This document shows, in pieces, positions 9,089-18,070 of a DNA stretch of 64,000 nucleotides. A program made the position numbers and the translations under genes. The stretch is from JARYGU01 sp033795365. Its GTDB lineage: Bacteria > Pseudomonadota > Alphaproteobacteria > Rhizobiales > Rhizobiaceae. Position 1 is the first letter of the stretch. Each line of letters opens with the position of its first letter. Where the stretch lies: assembly GCA_033795365.1 (NCBI GenBank), contig JARYGU010000018.1, positions 51,483 through 115,482 on the forward strand, read 5' to 3'. The notes beneath the pieces are model-generated. The model searched no databases and had not been told where the DNA came from. It saw only the letters and a list, made by a program, of their open reading frames with translations.

Positions 9089-9828
9089 GGATGACGCGAT
9101 CCGATAGAACCGCTGGCCGCCTATTCCTCGCTCTTGGCCTGACCATGCTGTTCAGCCTGCCGGCCGGCGCGCAGGATTCGCGCCCGGCAGCCTCGGCGAT
9201 CGTTCCGAACCGCGAGCAGCCGGTCACCATCGAACGCAGCGACGGGCAGAAGGCCGCCGACTGGGGTCTGCGCGAAGAGGAATGGGCGCGGTATCGCGCC
9301 GTGATGCAGGGACCGCTCGGCATCCATTCTCCCAACCTCGATCCGCTGACCGCTCTCGGCATCGAGGCGACCACCGACGAAGAGCGGCGCCGCTACGCCG
9401 AATTGCAGGTCGGGATCGAGGCTCGCCGCGTCGAGAAACTGCTCGCCTATCAGCGCGCCTATGACGAAGCCTGGCAACGGCTACATCCGGGCATGGACCG
9501 CATCAGCGCATCTCTCGACGATAGCGGGCAGGCAGCCGGGGAAGTCGGGCGCCTCGCCGTCTTCGTCAAGAACGGATGCCCATCCTGCGACCGTACCGTG
9601 CAGCGGCTCCAGTCGGCAGGGACCGAGTTCGATCTCTATGTCGTCGGCAGCCGGCAGGAAGACGCCCATATTCGCGACTGGGCGAAGAGCGTGCGGATCG
9701 ACGCCAGCAAGGTCCGCGCCGGCGCGATCACCCTGAACCATGATTCCGGCCGCTGGCTCTCGCTCGGCCTTGAGGGAGACCTGCCCGCCGTCGTGCGTCA
9801 GGTGAACGGTCAATGGCAGCGGCAGTAG
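9085..9828 (+). CDS. Integrating conjugative element protein, TIGR03759 family
   Basis: A 247-aa protein with a signal peptide (LFLALGLTMLFSLPAGAQ). The family-typical region GLREEEWARYRAVMQGPLG is near residue 65, and a thioredoxin-like C-terminal part contains CPSC (about residue 170) followed by YVVGSRQED. It is probably periplasmic. The CxxC suggests a redox or disulfide role in assembling the conjugation machine, but no function is established for the family. It is coupled to the genes on both sides by overlaps. Confidence 0.85.
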   Translation: MRMTRSDRTAGRLFLALGLTMLFSLPAGAQDSRPAASAIVPNREQPVTIERSDGQKAADWGLREEEWARYRAVMQGPLGIHSPNLDPLTALGIEATTDEERRRYAELQVGIEARRVEKLLAYQRAYDEAWQRLHPGMDRISASLDDSGQAAGEVGRLAVFVKNGCPSCDRTVQRLQSAGTEFDLYVVGSRQEDAHIRDWAKSVRIDASKVRAGAITLNHDSGRWLSLGLEGDLPAVVRQVNGQWQRQ

Positions 9829-10379
9829 CGCGGCTCGCCGTCGGCGCGGCGGCCATAGTCGCCGCAACCGTGTCGGCCGGCTATGTCTCGGCGCAGGAAG
9901 TGCCGCCACCCGCCTACCAGGTCGCCGCCCAGCGCGCCGGCGTCCCCTCGCCGGTGCTCTATGCCATCGCCCTGCAAGAGAGCGGCATGCGGCAGGGCGG
10001 CCGCATCGTTCCCTGGCCGTGGACGCTGAACATCGCGGGCGCCGGGCGCAGGTTCGAGGATAGGTCGGCGGCCTGCACCGGCTTGAAGCAGGCGATGAAG
10101 GAAACTCCGCTGACGCGCATCGATGCCGGCCTCGGCCAGATCAACCTTGGCTATCAGCAACACCGCTACGACCATCCCTGCGACCTGCTCGATCCCTACC
10201 GCAATCTCGTCATCGCGGCGGAGATCCTGAAGGAGCAGCACAATCCGGGCGAGGAGTGGATTCTGGCCATCGGCCGCTACCACCGCCCCGCCGGTGGCCC
10301 GCCGGCCGCCCGCTATCGCCGGAGCGTCGGGCAGCATCTCGCCCGTGTGCTCGGCGTCTCGCTGAAGCGGAAGGACTGA
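9813..10379 (+). CDS. Conjugation-associated lytic transglycosylase (SLT family)
   Basis: A 188-aa protein with a signal peptide ending near VSAGYVSAQ. It shows the lysozyme-like transglycosylase motifs ALQESG (catalytic Glu about residue 53), GLGQINLGY, and AIGRYH near the C-terminus. It cleaves peptidoglycan in the periplasm to let the type IV secretion channel through the wall. It overlaps the previous gene by 16 bases, as is common for this gene pair in ICEs of this family. Confidence 0.9.
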   Translation: MAAAVARLAVGAAAIVAATVSAGYVSAQEVPPPAYQVAAQRAGVPSPVLYAIALQESGMRQGGRIVPWPWTLNIAGAGRRFEDRSAACTGLKQAMKETPLTRIDAGLGQINLGYQQHRYDHPCDLLDPYRNLVIAAEILKEQHNPGEEWILAIGRYHRPAGGPPAARYRRSVGQHLARVLGVSLKRKD

Positions 10380-10382
10380 GAC

Positions 10383-11465
10383 ATGGGACAGCTCATCATC
10401 CCGCGCCGCAAATCCTATCCGCCGTCGAGACGCCCGCGGCATTCGCTGTTCCGCAACAGGCAGCAGGCGGATGTCGGCGAGACGTTCCAGCATCTGATCA
10501 ACGTGTCGGGCGGCAAGGACAGCACGGCCGTCTATCTCCTGGCGCTGGAAGCCGGACGGCCGTTCCGCGCGGTCTTCGCCGATACCGGCCACGAACACGA
10601 GTTGACCTACGAGTTCGTCTCACGCCTTGCCGAGCGCACCGGCGGCCCGCCGGTCGAGGTCGTCCGCGCCGACTTCTCCGGAAGGCTCGCCCGGCACCGC
10701 GAATACATCCTTCGCGAATGGCCGAAGCAGGGTATTCCCGACGCGATCGTCGACGAGGCCGCCGCTCTCAACGTGCCGACCGGCATTCCGTTTCTCGACC
10801 TCTGCATCTGCAAGGGCCGCTTTCCGAGCAGGATGGCCCAATTCTGTAGCGAGGAATTGAAGTCCCTGCCGATCACCTTGCAGATCGTCTTTCCCATGCT
10901 GCGCAACGGCCCGGTCCTGCAATGGCTCGGCATTCGCGCGGCGGAAAGTCGCAACCGGGCAAAGCTGCCGTTCTGGAACCGCCATGACAGCGGCTGCATG
11001 CTCTGGCGGCCGATTTTCCGCTGGTCGGTCGACGATGTGTGGTCGATGCACCGCCGGCACGGTATCGCGCCGAACCCGCTCTATGCCCTCGGCATGGGGC
11101 GCGTTGGTTGCATGCCGTGCATAAACTGCCGCAAGAACGAGCTGCGCGAGATCGCGACACGTTTTCCGGAGCATATCGAGCGCGTCGCGCGCTGGGAGGC
11201 AATCGTCTCGGCCACGAACAAGCGCCGCTTATCGACCTTCTTCGCCGCCTTGAAGGACCCCATGGATGTCGATCGGCCCGGCACCTATGCCGGCATCCAC
11301 ACCGTCGTCGAATGGAGCCGCACCAGCCGCGGCGGCCGGCAGTACGAGATGTTTTTCAACGGGCAGACAGGGAGCGGCTGCAATTCGGATCTGGCGCTCT
11401 GCGAATGGGATGAGGATCGATCCCTTGCCATCGACCTCGCCGACATCATGCCACCGGCATCGTGA
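10383..11465 (+). CDS. PAPS-reductase-like PP-loop protein (first gene of the DpdA-like cassette)
   Basis: A 360-aa protein with the PP-loop pyrophosphatase motif SGGKDS (residues 42-47) followed by the PAPS-reductase-type ADTGHEHELT. Cys-containing clusters (CICKG about 141, FCSEELK about 153, GCMPCINC about 242-249) could bind a metal or Fe-S cluster. The family uses ATP to activate a substrate; relatives act in sulfate reduction, DNA phosphorothioation (DndC) and base modification. Its place directly ahead of a TGT/DpdA-like gene suggests a nucleic-acid modification role instead of sulfur assimilation. It starts 3 bases after the transglycosylase stop and overlaps the next start (GTGA). 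Confidence 0.8.
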   Translation: MGQLIIPRRKSYPPSRRPRHSLFRNRQQADVGETFQHLINVSGGKDSTAVYLLALEAGRPFRAVFADTGHEHELTYEFVSRLAERTGGPPVEVVRADFSGRLARHREYILREWPKQGIPDAIVDEAAALNVPTGIPFLDLCICKGRFPSRMAQFCSEELKSLPITLQIVFPMLRNGPVLQWLGIRAAESRNRAKLPFWNRHDSGCMLWRPIFRWSVDDVWSMHRRHGIAPNPLYALGMGRVGCMPCINCRKNELREIATRFPEHIERVARWEAIVSATNKRRLSTFFAALKDPMDVDRPGTYAGIHTVVEWSRTSRGGRQYEMFFNGQTGSGCNSDLALCEWDEDRSLAIDLADIMPPAS

Positions 11466-12169
11466 GGCTGCTCATGATCCACTATCACGGCACGCCCCTC
11501 ACCCCGCGATCGGAACTCGCTAAGCTGGCCGGCAGGCACTTCTGCGTCTCCTTCGCCGCTCCCCAGGATGCCGACTGGTGCCTCGCGCACGGACAATCGG
11601 TGATGTGGGACAGCGGCGCATTCTCCGCCTTCACCCGCGGGCATAACATCGAATGGGACAGTTATTACCGCTGGCTGGAGCCGCGTCTTGGCGGGGAGAA
11701 TTGGGCCGTCATTCCCGACGTGATCGACGGTAGCGTCGATGAGCAGCGCTCGCTCGTACGGCATTGGCCGTTTCCGAAGGTGGCGGGCGCTCCGGTCTGG
11801 CATATGGCGTTGCCGCTCGACTACCTGCTCGAACTCGCTGACGCATGGCCCCGCATCTGCTTCGGAAGCTCCGGCCTCTACTGGCAGGTCGGATCGGATA
11901 GCTGGCGCGGCAGGGCCGACGAGGCATTCAATGCGCTTGCCCGCTGCGGTCATATCCCCTGGCTGAAGGTCCATATGCTGCGCGGCCTGCGGCTAGTCGG
12001 GGAGCGCTGGCCGTTCGCCTCGGCCGACAGCGCGAACATCACCCGAAACTTCAAGAACATCGGTGCCGCGACTTGCCCTGAGCGGATGGCACGACGGATC
12101 GACGCCGAACAATGCCCGATCATGTGGACCGAGCGAGCCGTGCAGCGAGGCCTGTTCCATGACGCTTAG
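11462..12169 (+). CDS. TGT/DpdA-like (deazaguanine transglycosylase-like) protein
   Basis: A 235-aa protein starting with GTG that overlaps the previous stop. Motifs resemble tRNA-guanine transglycosylases and the DNA-acting DpdA family: DSGAFS (about residue 50, compare DSGGFQ), IPDVIDG (about 85), RICFGSSGLY (about 138), HMLRGLR (about 172), and SADSANITR (about 187), where the catalytic Asp would lie. It lacks the C-terminal Cys/His zinc site of canonical TGTs. TGT enzymes swap guanine for a 7-deazaguanine; DpdA does this in DNA. The assignment rests on motif order. Whether the target is DNA or RNA is unknown. Confidence 0.65.
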   Translation: MRLLMIHYHGTPLTPRSELAKLAGRHFCVSFAAPQDADWCLAHGQSVMWDSGAFSAFTRGHNIEWDSYYRWLEPRLGGENWAVIPDVIDGSVDEQRSLVRHWPFPKVAGAPVWHMALPLDYLLELADAWPRICFGSSGLYWQVGSDSWRGRADEAFNALARCGHIPWLKVHMLRGLRLVGERWPFASADSANITRNFKNIGAATCPERMARRIDAEQCPIMWTERAVQRGLFHDA

Positions 12170-12794
12170 GACGATCACGCTTATCACCGTCTTCGCCGCC
12201 ACCGTTCCCGCCGCGAACTGGATGATCGGGAATGTCGGAACCGATTGTGCTCCGGCCGGACCATGCACGATCCCAGTCGGCTTCGGCTTGCAGGCGCCGA
12301 GCGGTGTGCTCGTGGTCGGTGCGGCGCTGGTGCTCCGCGATCTCGTTCAGGAGGTTGGCGGCGTCCGCGCCGCGCTCGGGGCCATCACCATCGGCACGGT
12401 CATCTCCGCGATGGTTGCGCCACCGACGCTTGTCCTTGCGTCAGCCGCAGCCTTCCTCCTAGCTGAACTGACCGACCTCATCGTCTATACGCCGCTGCGG
12501 CGGCGCAGACCCGGTCTCGCCCTCGTTGCGAGCGGCTTCGCCGGCGCGCTGGTCGATAGCGCACTCTTCCTCTGGCTGGCCTTCGGGTCGCTCGATTTCC
12601 TCGCCGGGCAGGTCGTCGGGAAACTCTGGCTCAGCCTTCTGGCCGCGCCGGTCCTCGCATATCTGCGCGCCCAGTCCGACCAGCAAACGGCCTCCGATAC
12701 CACGAACGCCGATGCCCGGCCGATTTCGGCACCGGCCATGGACGCCGCTGACGTGACGCCTTCCCAGCCCATAGCAAGGAGCAATCCATCATGA
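12159..12794 (+). CDS. VUT/YhhQ-family transporter, likely queuosine-precursor uptake
   Basis: A 211-aa inner-membrane protein with about six hydrophobic segments. It shows the VUT-family features VVGAALVLRDLVQE, ASAAAFLLAELTDLIVYTPL and GQVVGKLWLSLL. YhhQ proteins import 7-deazaguanine precursors (preQ0, preQ1). It starts inside the DpdA-like gene and its stop overlaps the next start (ATGA), so the three genes and the transfer operon are translationally linked. The Ser/Thr/Asp-rich C-terminal tail of about 45 residues is unlike typical YhhQ. A transporter beside a TGT-like gene supports the deazaguanine reading. Confidence 0.8.
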   Translation: MTLRTITLITVFAATVPAANWMIGNVGTDCAPAGPCTIPVGFGLQAPSGVLVVGAALVLRDLVQEVGGVRAALGAITIGTVISAMVAPPTLVLASAAAFLLAELTDLIVYTPLRRRRPGLALVASGFAGALVDSALFLWLAFGSLDFLAGQVVGKLWLSLLAAPVLAYLRAQSDQQTASDTTNADARPISAPAMDAADVTPSQPIARSNPS

Positions 12795-13342
12795 CCTTTC
12801 GATCTATGTTCGGAGCGCCCATCCTGGCGTCCATCGCCGTGCTGCTGCTGGCCGGTGTCCCGGCGCTCGCCCAGCCCCAGCCGCTGATCGTGGTCGAGGA
12901 CCATGGCGGCGTCTCCGCGCTGCCCTTCTACCAGGCGCTCGACCTGCCGCCGAAGCCCGGACAGCCGGCCGGACCGATCGTCGTAGCGCCTGCACGGCCG
13001 TCAGCGACCTTCTCCGAGGCGGACATGCTGCCGGTTCGCTCCGAGCGCCTGACGCCGGGCGACGAGCCCCGCCGGGTCATCCTGGCGCCCGGCCTCACAC
13101 CGATCTTCCTCATCGGCGACGACGAGCGGTCTCGTAACTGGCTTCGCGAGCGCGACGAAATCCTGCGCGACCTGAACGCGGTCGGTCTGGTGGTCAATGT
13201 CGAGACGGCTGAGGCACTGACCGATCTCCGCAAACTGGCCGGCGGCCTGACGCTCTCCCCCTCCTCCGGCGACGACCTTGCCGCAAGGCTCGGCCTTCGC
13301 CACTATCCCGTGCTGATCACCGCGACCGGCATCGAGCAATGA
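12791..13342 (+). CDS. Integrating conjugative element protein, TIGR03765 (PFL_4695) family
   Basis: A 183-aa exported protein with a signal peptide cleaved near PALAQ. Family features are VVEDHGGVSALPFY just after the signal, then SEADMLPVRSERLTPG, and LFLIGDD-like and LGLRHYPVLIT segments. In related ICEs it directly precedes the coupling-protein gene, as here. Precise function is unknown; a periplasmic part of the mating apparatus is likely. Confidence 0.88.
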   Translation: MTFRSMFGAPILASIAVLLLAGVPALAQPQPLIVVEDHGGVSALPFYQALDLPPKPGQPAGPIVVAPARPSATFSEADMLPVRSERLTPGDEPRRVILAPGLTPIFLIGDDERSRNWLRERDEILRDLNAVGLVVNVETAEALTDLRKLAGGLTLSPSSGDDLAARLGLRHYPVLITATGIEQ

Positions 13343-13352
13343 GGCGACGGCC

Positions 13353-15521
13353 ATGGCCAATCCCCATTCGGTCGAGGTGCTGCTGCGGCCGGCCGTCGAA
13401 CTTCACACCGTCGCCGTTTGCGCGGGCGCGGCGCTGGTCTGCCTTGTCGCCCCCTGGTCGCTGGCGCTGAGCCCTGTGGTCGGTCTCGGTTCATCGGCCG
13501 CCTTCGTGGCCTTCGGCGCGATCCGCCTGCGCGATGCGCTGGCGATCCTGCGCTACCGCCGTAACATCAGGCGCCTGCCTCGCTATGTCATGACCAGCCG
13601 AAACGTCCCGGTCAGCCGGCAGCGCCTGTTCATCGGCCGGGGGTTTCGCTGGGAACAGCGCCATACCCATCGGCTGATGCAGACCTATCGCCCCGAGTTC
13701 CGTCCCTATGTCGAACCGACGGCGCTCTATCGTTTCGCCCGCCGCCTCGAGCAGAGGCTGGAGTTCGCGCCGTCGCCGCTCCCGAAGCTCGCCCGCCTCA
13801 CGGGATGGGACAGTCCCTTGAACCCGGTGCGGCCGCTGCCGCCCGTCGGCGGCATGCCACGGCTGCACGGCATCGAGCCGCATGAGGGCGATGTCACTCT
13901 GCCGCTCGGCGAGCGTGTCGGGCACTCCCTCATCCTCGGCACCACCCGCGTCGGCAAGACGCGGCTGGCCGAACTGTTCATCACGCAGGACATCCGCCGC
14001 CGAAACGCCACCGGTGAGCATGAGGTGGTGATCGTTTTCGATCCTAAAGGCGATGCCGACCTTCTCAAGCGCATGTATGCCGAGGCAAAGCGTGCCGGCC
14101 GCGAGGGAGAATTCTATGTCTTCCACCTGGGCTGGCCGGACATTTCCGCACGCTACAACGCGGTCGGCCGCTTCGGGCGGATTTCCGAGGTTGCCACCCG
14201 CATCGCCGGCCAGCTTTCCGGCGAAGGCAACTCCGCCGCGTTTCGCGAATTCGCCTGGCGCTTCGTCAACATCATCGCAAGGGCACTGGTGGAACTGGGG
14301 CAGCGCCCCGACTACCTGCTGATCCAGCGACACGTCGTCAATATCGACGCCCTCTTCATCGAATACGCGCAGTCCTTCTTCGCAAAGAACGAGCCGAAGG
14401 CATGGGAGGTCATCGTCCAGATCGAGGCGAGGCTGAATGACAAAACCATCCCCCGCCACATGGTCGGCCGCGAGAAGCGCGTCGTCGCGCTTGAACAATA
14501 TCTGTCGCAGGTCCGGGTTTACGATCCGGTGCTGGACGGTCTGCGCTCGGCGGTGCGCTACGACCGGACGTATTTCGACAAGATCGTCGCCAGCCTCCTG
14601 CCGCTCCTCGAAAAGCTCACGACCGGCAAGACGGCGCAACTGCTCGCCCCGAACTATTCGGACCTGCGCGATCCGCGCCCGATCTTCGACTGGATGCAGA
14701 TCATCAGAAAGCGCGCCGTCGTTTATGTCGGGCTAGACGCGTTGTCGGACGCCGAGGTCGCCGCCGCTGTCGGCAACAGCATGTTTTCCGATCTCGTGTC
14801 GGTCGCCGGCCATATTTACAAGTTCGGCGTCGATGACGGCCTGCCGGGCGCGGACGCCGGCGCGAAGGTGCCGATCAACGTCCATGCCGACGAGTTCAAC
14901 GAACTCATGGGCGACGAGTTCATCCCGATGGTCAACAAGGGCGGCGGGGCCGGGCTTCAGGTCACTGCCTATACCCAGACGCTCTCCGACATCGAGGCGC
15001 GCATCGGCAACCGCGCCAAGGCCGGGCAAGTCATCGGCAACTTCAACAACCTGTTCATGCTGCGGGTGCGCGAGACGGCAACCGCCGAACTGCTGACCAG
15101 GCAACTGCCGAAAGTCGAGGTCTATACGACGGCGATCGTCAGCGGCGCGACCGACAGCTCCGACATTCGCGGCAAGACGGATTTTACCAGCAACACGCAG
15201 GATCGCATCACCTCGACCTCCGTGCCGCTGATCGAGCCGGCGCATGTCGTCGGCCTGCCGAAGGGACAGGCCTTCGCGCTGCTGGAAGGCGGCAATCTCT
15301 GGAAGATCCGCATGCCCTTGCCGGCGCCGGACCCGGACGAGCATATGCCGAAGGATCTCCAGCAGCTCGCCGGCTACATGCGCCAGCACTATGTCGAGGC
15401 CACCGACTGGTGGGACAACCAGGGCACTCCCGACCTGCAGGAGGCACCACTGCCGGACGACCTGGTTGAGAGCTTCCGGCATCTTGAGGCGGATGAGGAC
15501 GGGCATGAGGCCGGCGCATGA
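13353..15521 (+). CDS. traD: Type IV coupling protein TraD (SXT/TOL-type, TIGR03743)
   Basis: A 722-aa coupling ATPase that links the relaxase-DNA complex to the secretion channel at the inner membrane. Two N-terminal hydrophobic segments (residues about 18-55) are followed by Walker A GTTRVGKTR (about 196-204), Walker B-like VVIVFDPKGD, and NVHADEFNELMGDEF, the typical DE-containing motif. Length fits the family. It starts 10 bases after the previous gene and overlaps the next by 4 bases. Confidence 0.93.
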   Translation: MANPHSVEVLLRPAVELHTVAVCAGAALVCLVAPWSLALSPVVGLGSSAAFVAFGAIRLRDALAILRYRRNIRRLPRYVMTSRNVPVSRQRLFIGRGFRWEQRHTHRLMQTYRPEFRPYVEPTALYRFARRLEQRLEFAPSPLPKLARLTGWDSPLNPVRPLPPVGGMPRLHGIEPHEGDVTLPLGERVGHSLILGTTRVGKTRLAELFITQDIRRRNATGEHEVVIVFDPKGDADLLKRMYAEAKRAGREGEFYVFHLGWPDISARYNAVGRFGRISEVATRIAGQLSGEGNSAAFREFAWRFVNIIARALVELGQRPDYLLIQRHVVNIDALFIEYAQSFFAKNEPKAWEVIVQIEARLNDKTIPRHMVGREKRVVALEQYLSQVRVYDPVLDGLRSAVRYDRTYFDKIVASLLPLLEKLTTGKTAQLLAPNYSDLRDPRPIFDWMQIIRKRAVVYVGLDALSDAEVAAAVGNSMFSDLVSVAGHIYKFGVDDGLPGADAGAKVPINVHADEFNELMGDEFIPMVNKGGGAGLQVTAYTQTLSDIEARIGNRAKAGQVIGNFNNLFMLRVRETATAELLTRQLPKVEVYTTAIVSGATDSSDIRGKTDFTSNTQDRITSTSVPLIEPAHVVGLPKGQAFALLEGGNLWKIRMPLPAPDPDEHMPKDLQQLAGYMRQHYVEATDWWDNQGTPDLQEAPLPDDLVESFRHLEADEDGHEAGA

Positions 15522-16267
15522 GCGATCCGGCCGCAGCTGCCGCCCGGCAACAGGACCAACAGCAGGGGCTGATCGCCAGCCTGATCACGCTGCCGTTCCG
15601 CCTGCTCGGCGTGCTGGCCGGCTCGCTCCTCCTCAGCATCGCCATCGAATGCGTCTGCATGTATTTCTTCTGGCCGGAGGAAAGCTGGCATCACGCCTCC
15701 AACATGCTCGACTACGAACTGGCCCAGCTCTCGCAAAATTTTACCCGCAGCGCCGTGGTGCAGGAGCCCGGCCGGACCGCGCATTGGCTGGTCGAACAAA
15801 CCTACGAATGGATCTTCGTGAAGAGTGGCCTGACGGAATGGATGGCTTCGGCGTCAAGTCAGGCGAGCGCACCATCCCGCGGCGCGGCCCGCGACTTCCG
15901 CTATTACATCAGCCTGGTCTACGTCTGGACCGAAAGCTACCTGATCGCGGCCGCCTTCGTGCTGCTGGTGTTCATCGTCCGGCTGCTGGTGCTGGTGCTC
16001 ACTCTGCCGCTGTTCGTCCTTGCGGCCTTCGTCGGCCTGATCGACGGGCTCGTCCGCCGCGACATCCGCCGGTTCGGCGCAGGCAGGGAATCCGGTTTTG
16101 TTTATCACCGCGCCAAGGCGTCGCTGATGCCGCTCGCCGTCGCGCCGTGGGTGATCTACCTCGCCTTGCCGATCAGCGTGCATCCGCTGCTGATCCTGCT
16201 GCCGAGCGCGATCCTCCTTGGCATCGCGATGGATGTGTTCGCCGGTAGCTTCAAAAAATACCTGTGA
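15518..16267 (+). CDS. ICE membrane protein, TIGR03747 family
   Basis: A 249-aa inner-membrane protein with an N-terminal transmembrane segment (residues about 25-50), a soluble stretch, and three to four segments in the C-terminal half (YLIAAAFVLLVFIVRLL and following). In related elements it lies next to traD and is often followed by the RAQPRD gene. Here RAQPRD is 26.8 kb away, beyond the metal island. It is coupled to traD by an ATGA overlap. Confidence 0.88.
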   Translation: MSDPAAAAARQQDQQQGLIASLITLPFRLLGVLAGSLLLSIAIECVCMYFFWPEESWHHASNMLDYELAQLSQNFTRSAVVQEPGRTAHWLVEQTYEWIFVKSGLTEWMASASSQASAPSRGAARDFRYYISLVYVWTESYLIAAAFVLLVFIVRLLVLVLTLPLFVLAAFVGLIDGLVRRDIRRFGAGRESGFVYHRAKASLMPLAVAPWVIYLALPISVHPLLILLPSAILLGIAMDVFAGSFKKYL

Positions 16268-16511
16268 CGAGCGCACGAGCGGTGAATCCCATCGGCATTT
16301 GAGGTGGGAAATAGACTGGCAGCTTTCGAGCGAATTCGCATGGACAGCTGCCCTTCACTATTCACGAGCTCCGGCAACGTGCTTTTCTCGCCCGTTCCCA
16401 GGCGCCGCGTCGACCCCAAAGTCGACACTTTGCAATTGCGACGCAACAGCCGTAGATACAAAGCAATCGCCGTTGCTCATCGCGGACGGGCATTTCATCT
16501 CGGGAAAAACC
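16268..16511. other. Left junction of the metal island with the transfer operon
   Basis: A 244-base non-coding stretch between the TIGR03747 gene and a Fur-family gene. It includes GTCGAC-N6-GTCGAC at 16409-16426 and a TGCAATTGC motif at 16431 that resembles half of the boxes near sitA. I see no transposase, target duplication or integrase remnant, and no clear repeat shared with the right junction. Confidence 0.5.
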
Positions 16512-16925
16512 GTGCATTTCAAGAACGATATCACAAGCCTTTGCAGGCAGCACGGACTACGGCTTACCGGGCCACGCCGGGTCATTCTGGACGTATTGGC
16601 GGACGCCGACGATCATCCGGATGCCGTTGAATTGCACCGGCGGGTGACTGCAATCGATCCAGGCATCGCAATCGCCACCGTCTATCGAACGCTCAACCTT
16701 TTCCGGGAAAAGGGCGTGCTGGAGAAACACGTCTTCAGCGACGGGCGCGCCCGCTTCGAGAGCGCCGCACAGGAACATCACGACCATCTGATTGACGTCG
16801 AGACGGGCGATGTCGTGGAATTCCGGTCCGATGAGATCGAGCGACTTCAGGAGGAGATCGCAAGAAAACATGGCTTCGAGATCGTCAGCCACAAGCTGGA
16901 AATCTATGTGCGCCGCCTGAAGTGA
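16512..16925 (+). CDS. Fur-family metal-responsive regulator
   Basis: A 137-aa Fur-type repressor. The N-terminal winged helix reads LRLTGPRRVILDVL with recognition helix IAIATVYRTLNLFREKGV, and the metal-binding region contains EHHDHLIDVETGDVVEF. Canonical CxxC zinc motifs are absent at the C-terminus, as in many Fur/Mur proteins. I chose GTG 16512 because it gives a standard Fur N-terminus; the frame stays open further upstream without similarity. It faces the sitABCD genes convergently, and could be a Mur/Fur regulator of them. Confidence 0.85.
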   Translation: MHFKNDITSLCRQHGLRLTGPRRVILDVLADADDHPDAVELHRRVTAIDPGIAIATVYRTLNLFREKGVLEKHVFSDGRARFESAAQEHHDHLIDVETGDVVEFRSDEIERLQEEIARKHGFEIVSHKLEIYVRRLK

Positions 16926-16967
16926 CCCGGCGAATGATCGAAGTACGGTTGGGACTACCTGCGAGGT

Positions 16968-17222
16968 TTATCGCCCGATGCCGGTCAGGCCCTCGGTTTC
17001 CGGCGGCTGTTCCCCTTGCGGCTGCTCGATGGACGGCAGGGCCGCCGGCGGTAGGCGCCGAGTGACGCTCCTCCCGGCGTCGAGCCAATTCATCAGTCGC
17101 CGGAACAGACCCGAACCCATGATGATCCGCGCCAGGGCAGGCAGTCTTGGCCTGTAGGGCTGGCGGATGCCCAGCAGGCGATCGGTTTGCTGCTGCGCTT
17201 CGCGTAAACGGCGGCTTCCCAT
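16968..17222 (-). CDS. Small hypothetical protein downstream of sitD
   Basis: An 84-aa basic, Pro/Arg-rich protein whose ATG lies 2 bases after the sitD stop, so it is likely the last gene of the sit operon. It has no signal peptide, and one weakly hydrophobic stretch (ALARIIMGSGLFRRLMNWL). I do not recognise the family. It could be spurious, but its tight spacing and codon composition argue that it is expressed. Confidence 0.45.
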   Translation of the reverse strand: MGSRRLREAQQQTDRLLGIRQPYRPRLPALARIIMGSGLFRRLMNWLDAGRSVTRRLPPAALPSIEQPQGEQPPETEGLTGIGR

Positions 17223-17224
17223 GA

Positions 17225-18070
17225 TCAAACGGCCTCGCTCGCGTCGGTCCGCGCCGTCTTGCGGGTGGCATGGATGAAGGCGCACACGAAGACGATCGAC
17301 AGCAGGAGCACGATGGTCGGCGCCGGTGCACTGTCGATGAAGAAGGAAAGATAGACGCCGAGGAACGACCCGATCGCGGCCACTGCGACCGCCAGGACAA
17401 GCATCGTGCTGAAGGTGCGGGTCAGCAGGAAGGCAATGGCACCGGGCGCGATCAGCATGGCGATGGCCAGGATGATGCCGACGGCCTGAAGCGCACCGAC
17501 GATGGTCAGCGAAATCAGGCTGAGCAGGCCGTAATGCAGCAGGTTCACGCGCAGACCGACGGCCCTCGCCTGCGCCGGATCAAAGGCATGCAGCAGGAAA
17601 TCCTTCCATTTGATACCAATCACGACGGCCGTGAGCGCAGCAATGAAAGCCGCCTCGCCGATATCGCGCCAGGAGACGCCGAGCATGTCGCCGAAGAGGA
17701 TGTGGTCGAGATGTACGTCGGAGCGGATCTTGACGTAGAGCACCAGCCCGAATCCGAACATGCCGGAGAAGACGATACCCATCACCGTGTCCTGCTTGAT
17801 GCGGCTGTTGTCCTTCAGGAAGCCGGTTGCGATGGCGCAGAACATGCCCGCGGCGAAGGCGCCGACGGCAAAGGGAAAGCCGACGATGTAGGCGATGACG
17901 ACGCCGGGAAACACCGCATGGCTGATCGCGTCGCCCATCAGGGACCAGCCCTTCAGCACGAGGAAGCAGGACAGAAGCGCCATCGGCACGGCGACGATGA
18001 CCGAGATTACCAGCGCATTGACCATGAAATCGAACTGGAATGGGGTCAGAAGGATATCGATGAAGCTCAC
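17225..18070 (-). CDS. sitD: Manganese/iron ABC transporter permease SitD
   Basis: A 281-aa ABC-3 family permease with about eight hydrophobic segments, starting with GTG 18070, which overlaps the sitC stop and follows GGAGG. Family features include SLMGDAISHAVFPGVVIAY and the PGAIAFLLTRTF segment. It pairs with SitC to form the membrane channel. Two different permease genes after the ATPase gene are the mark of Sit/Yfe Mn(II)/Fe(II) transporters as opposed to single-permease Znu systems. Confidence 0.92.
   Translation of the reverse strand: MSFIDILLTPFQFDFMVNALVISVIVAVPMALLSCFLVLKGWSLMGDAISHAVFPGVVIAYIVGFPFAVGAFAAGMFCAIATGFLKDNSRIKQDTVMGIVFSGMFGFGLVLYVKIRSDVHLDHILFGDMLGVSWRDIGEAAFIAALTAVVIGIKWKDFLLHAFDPAQARAVGLRVNLLHYGLLSLISLTIVGALQAVGIILAIAMLIAPGAIAFLLTRTFSTMLVLAVAVAAIGSFLGVYLSFFIDSAPAPTIVLLLSIVFVCAFIHATRKTARTDASEAV

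Noticed and set aside
10383..11465. CysH sulfate-assimilation enzyme
   Set aside because: No other cys genes nearby, distinct Cys clusters, and tight overlap with TGT-like and YhhQ-type genes inside a transfer operon.
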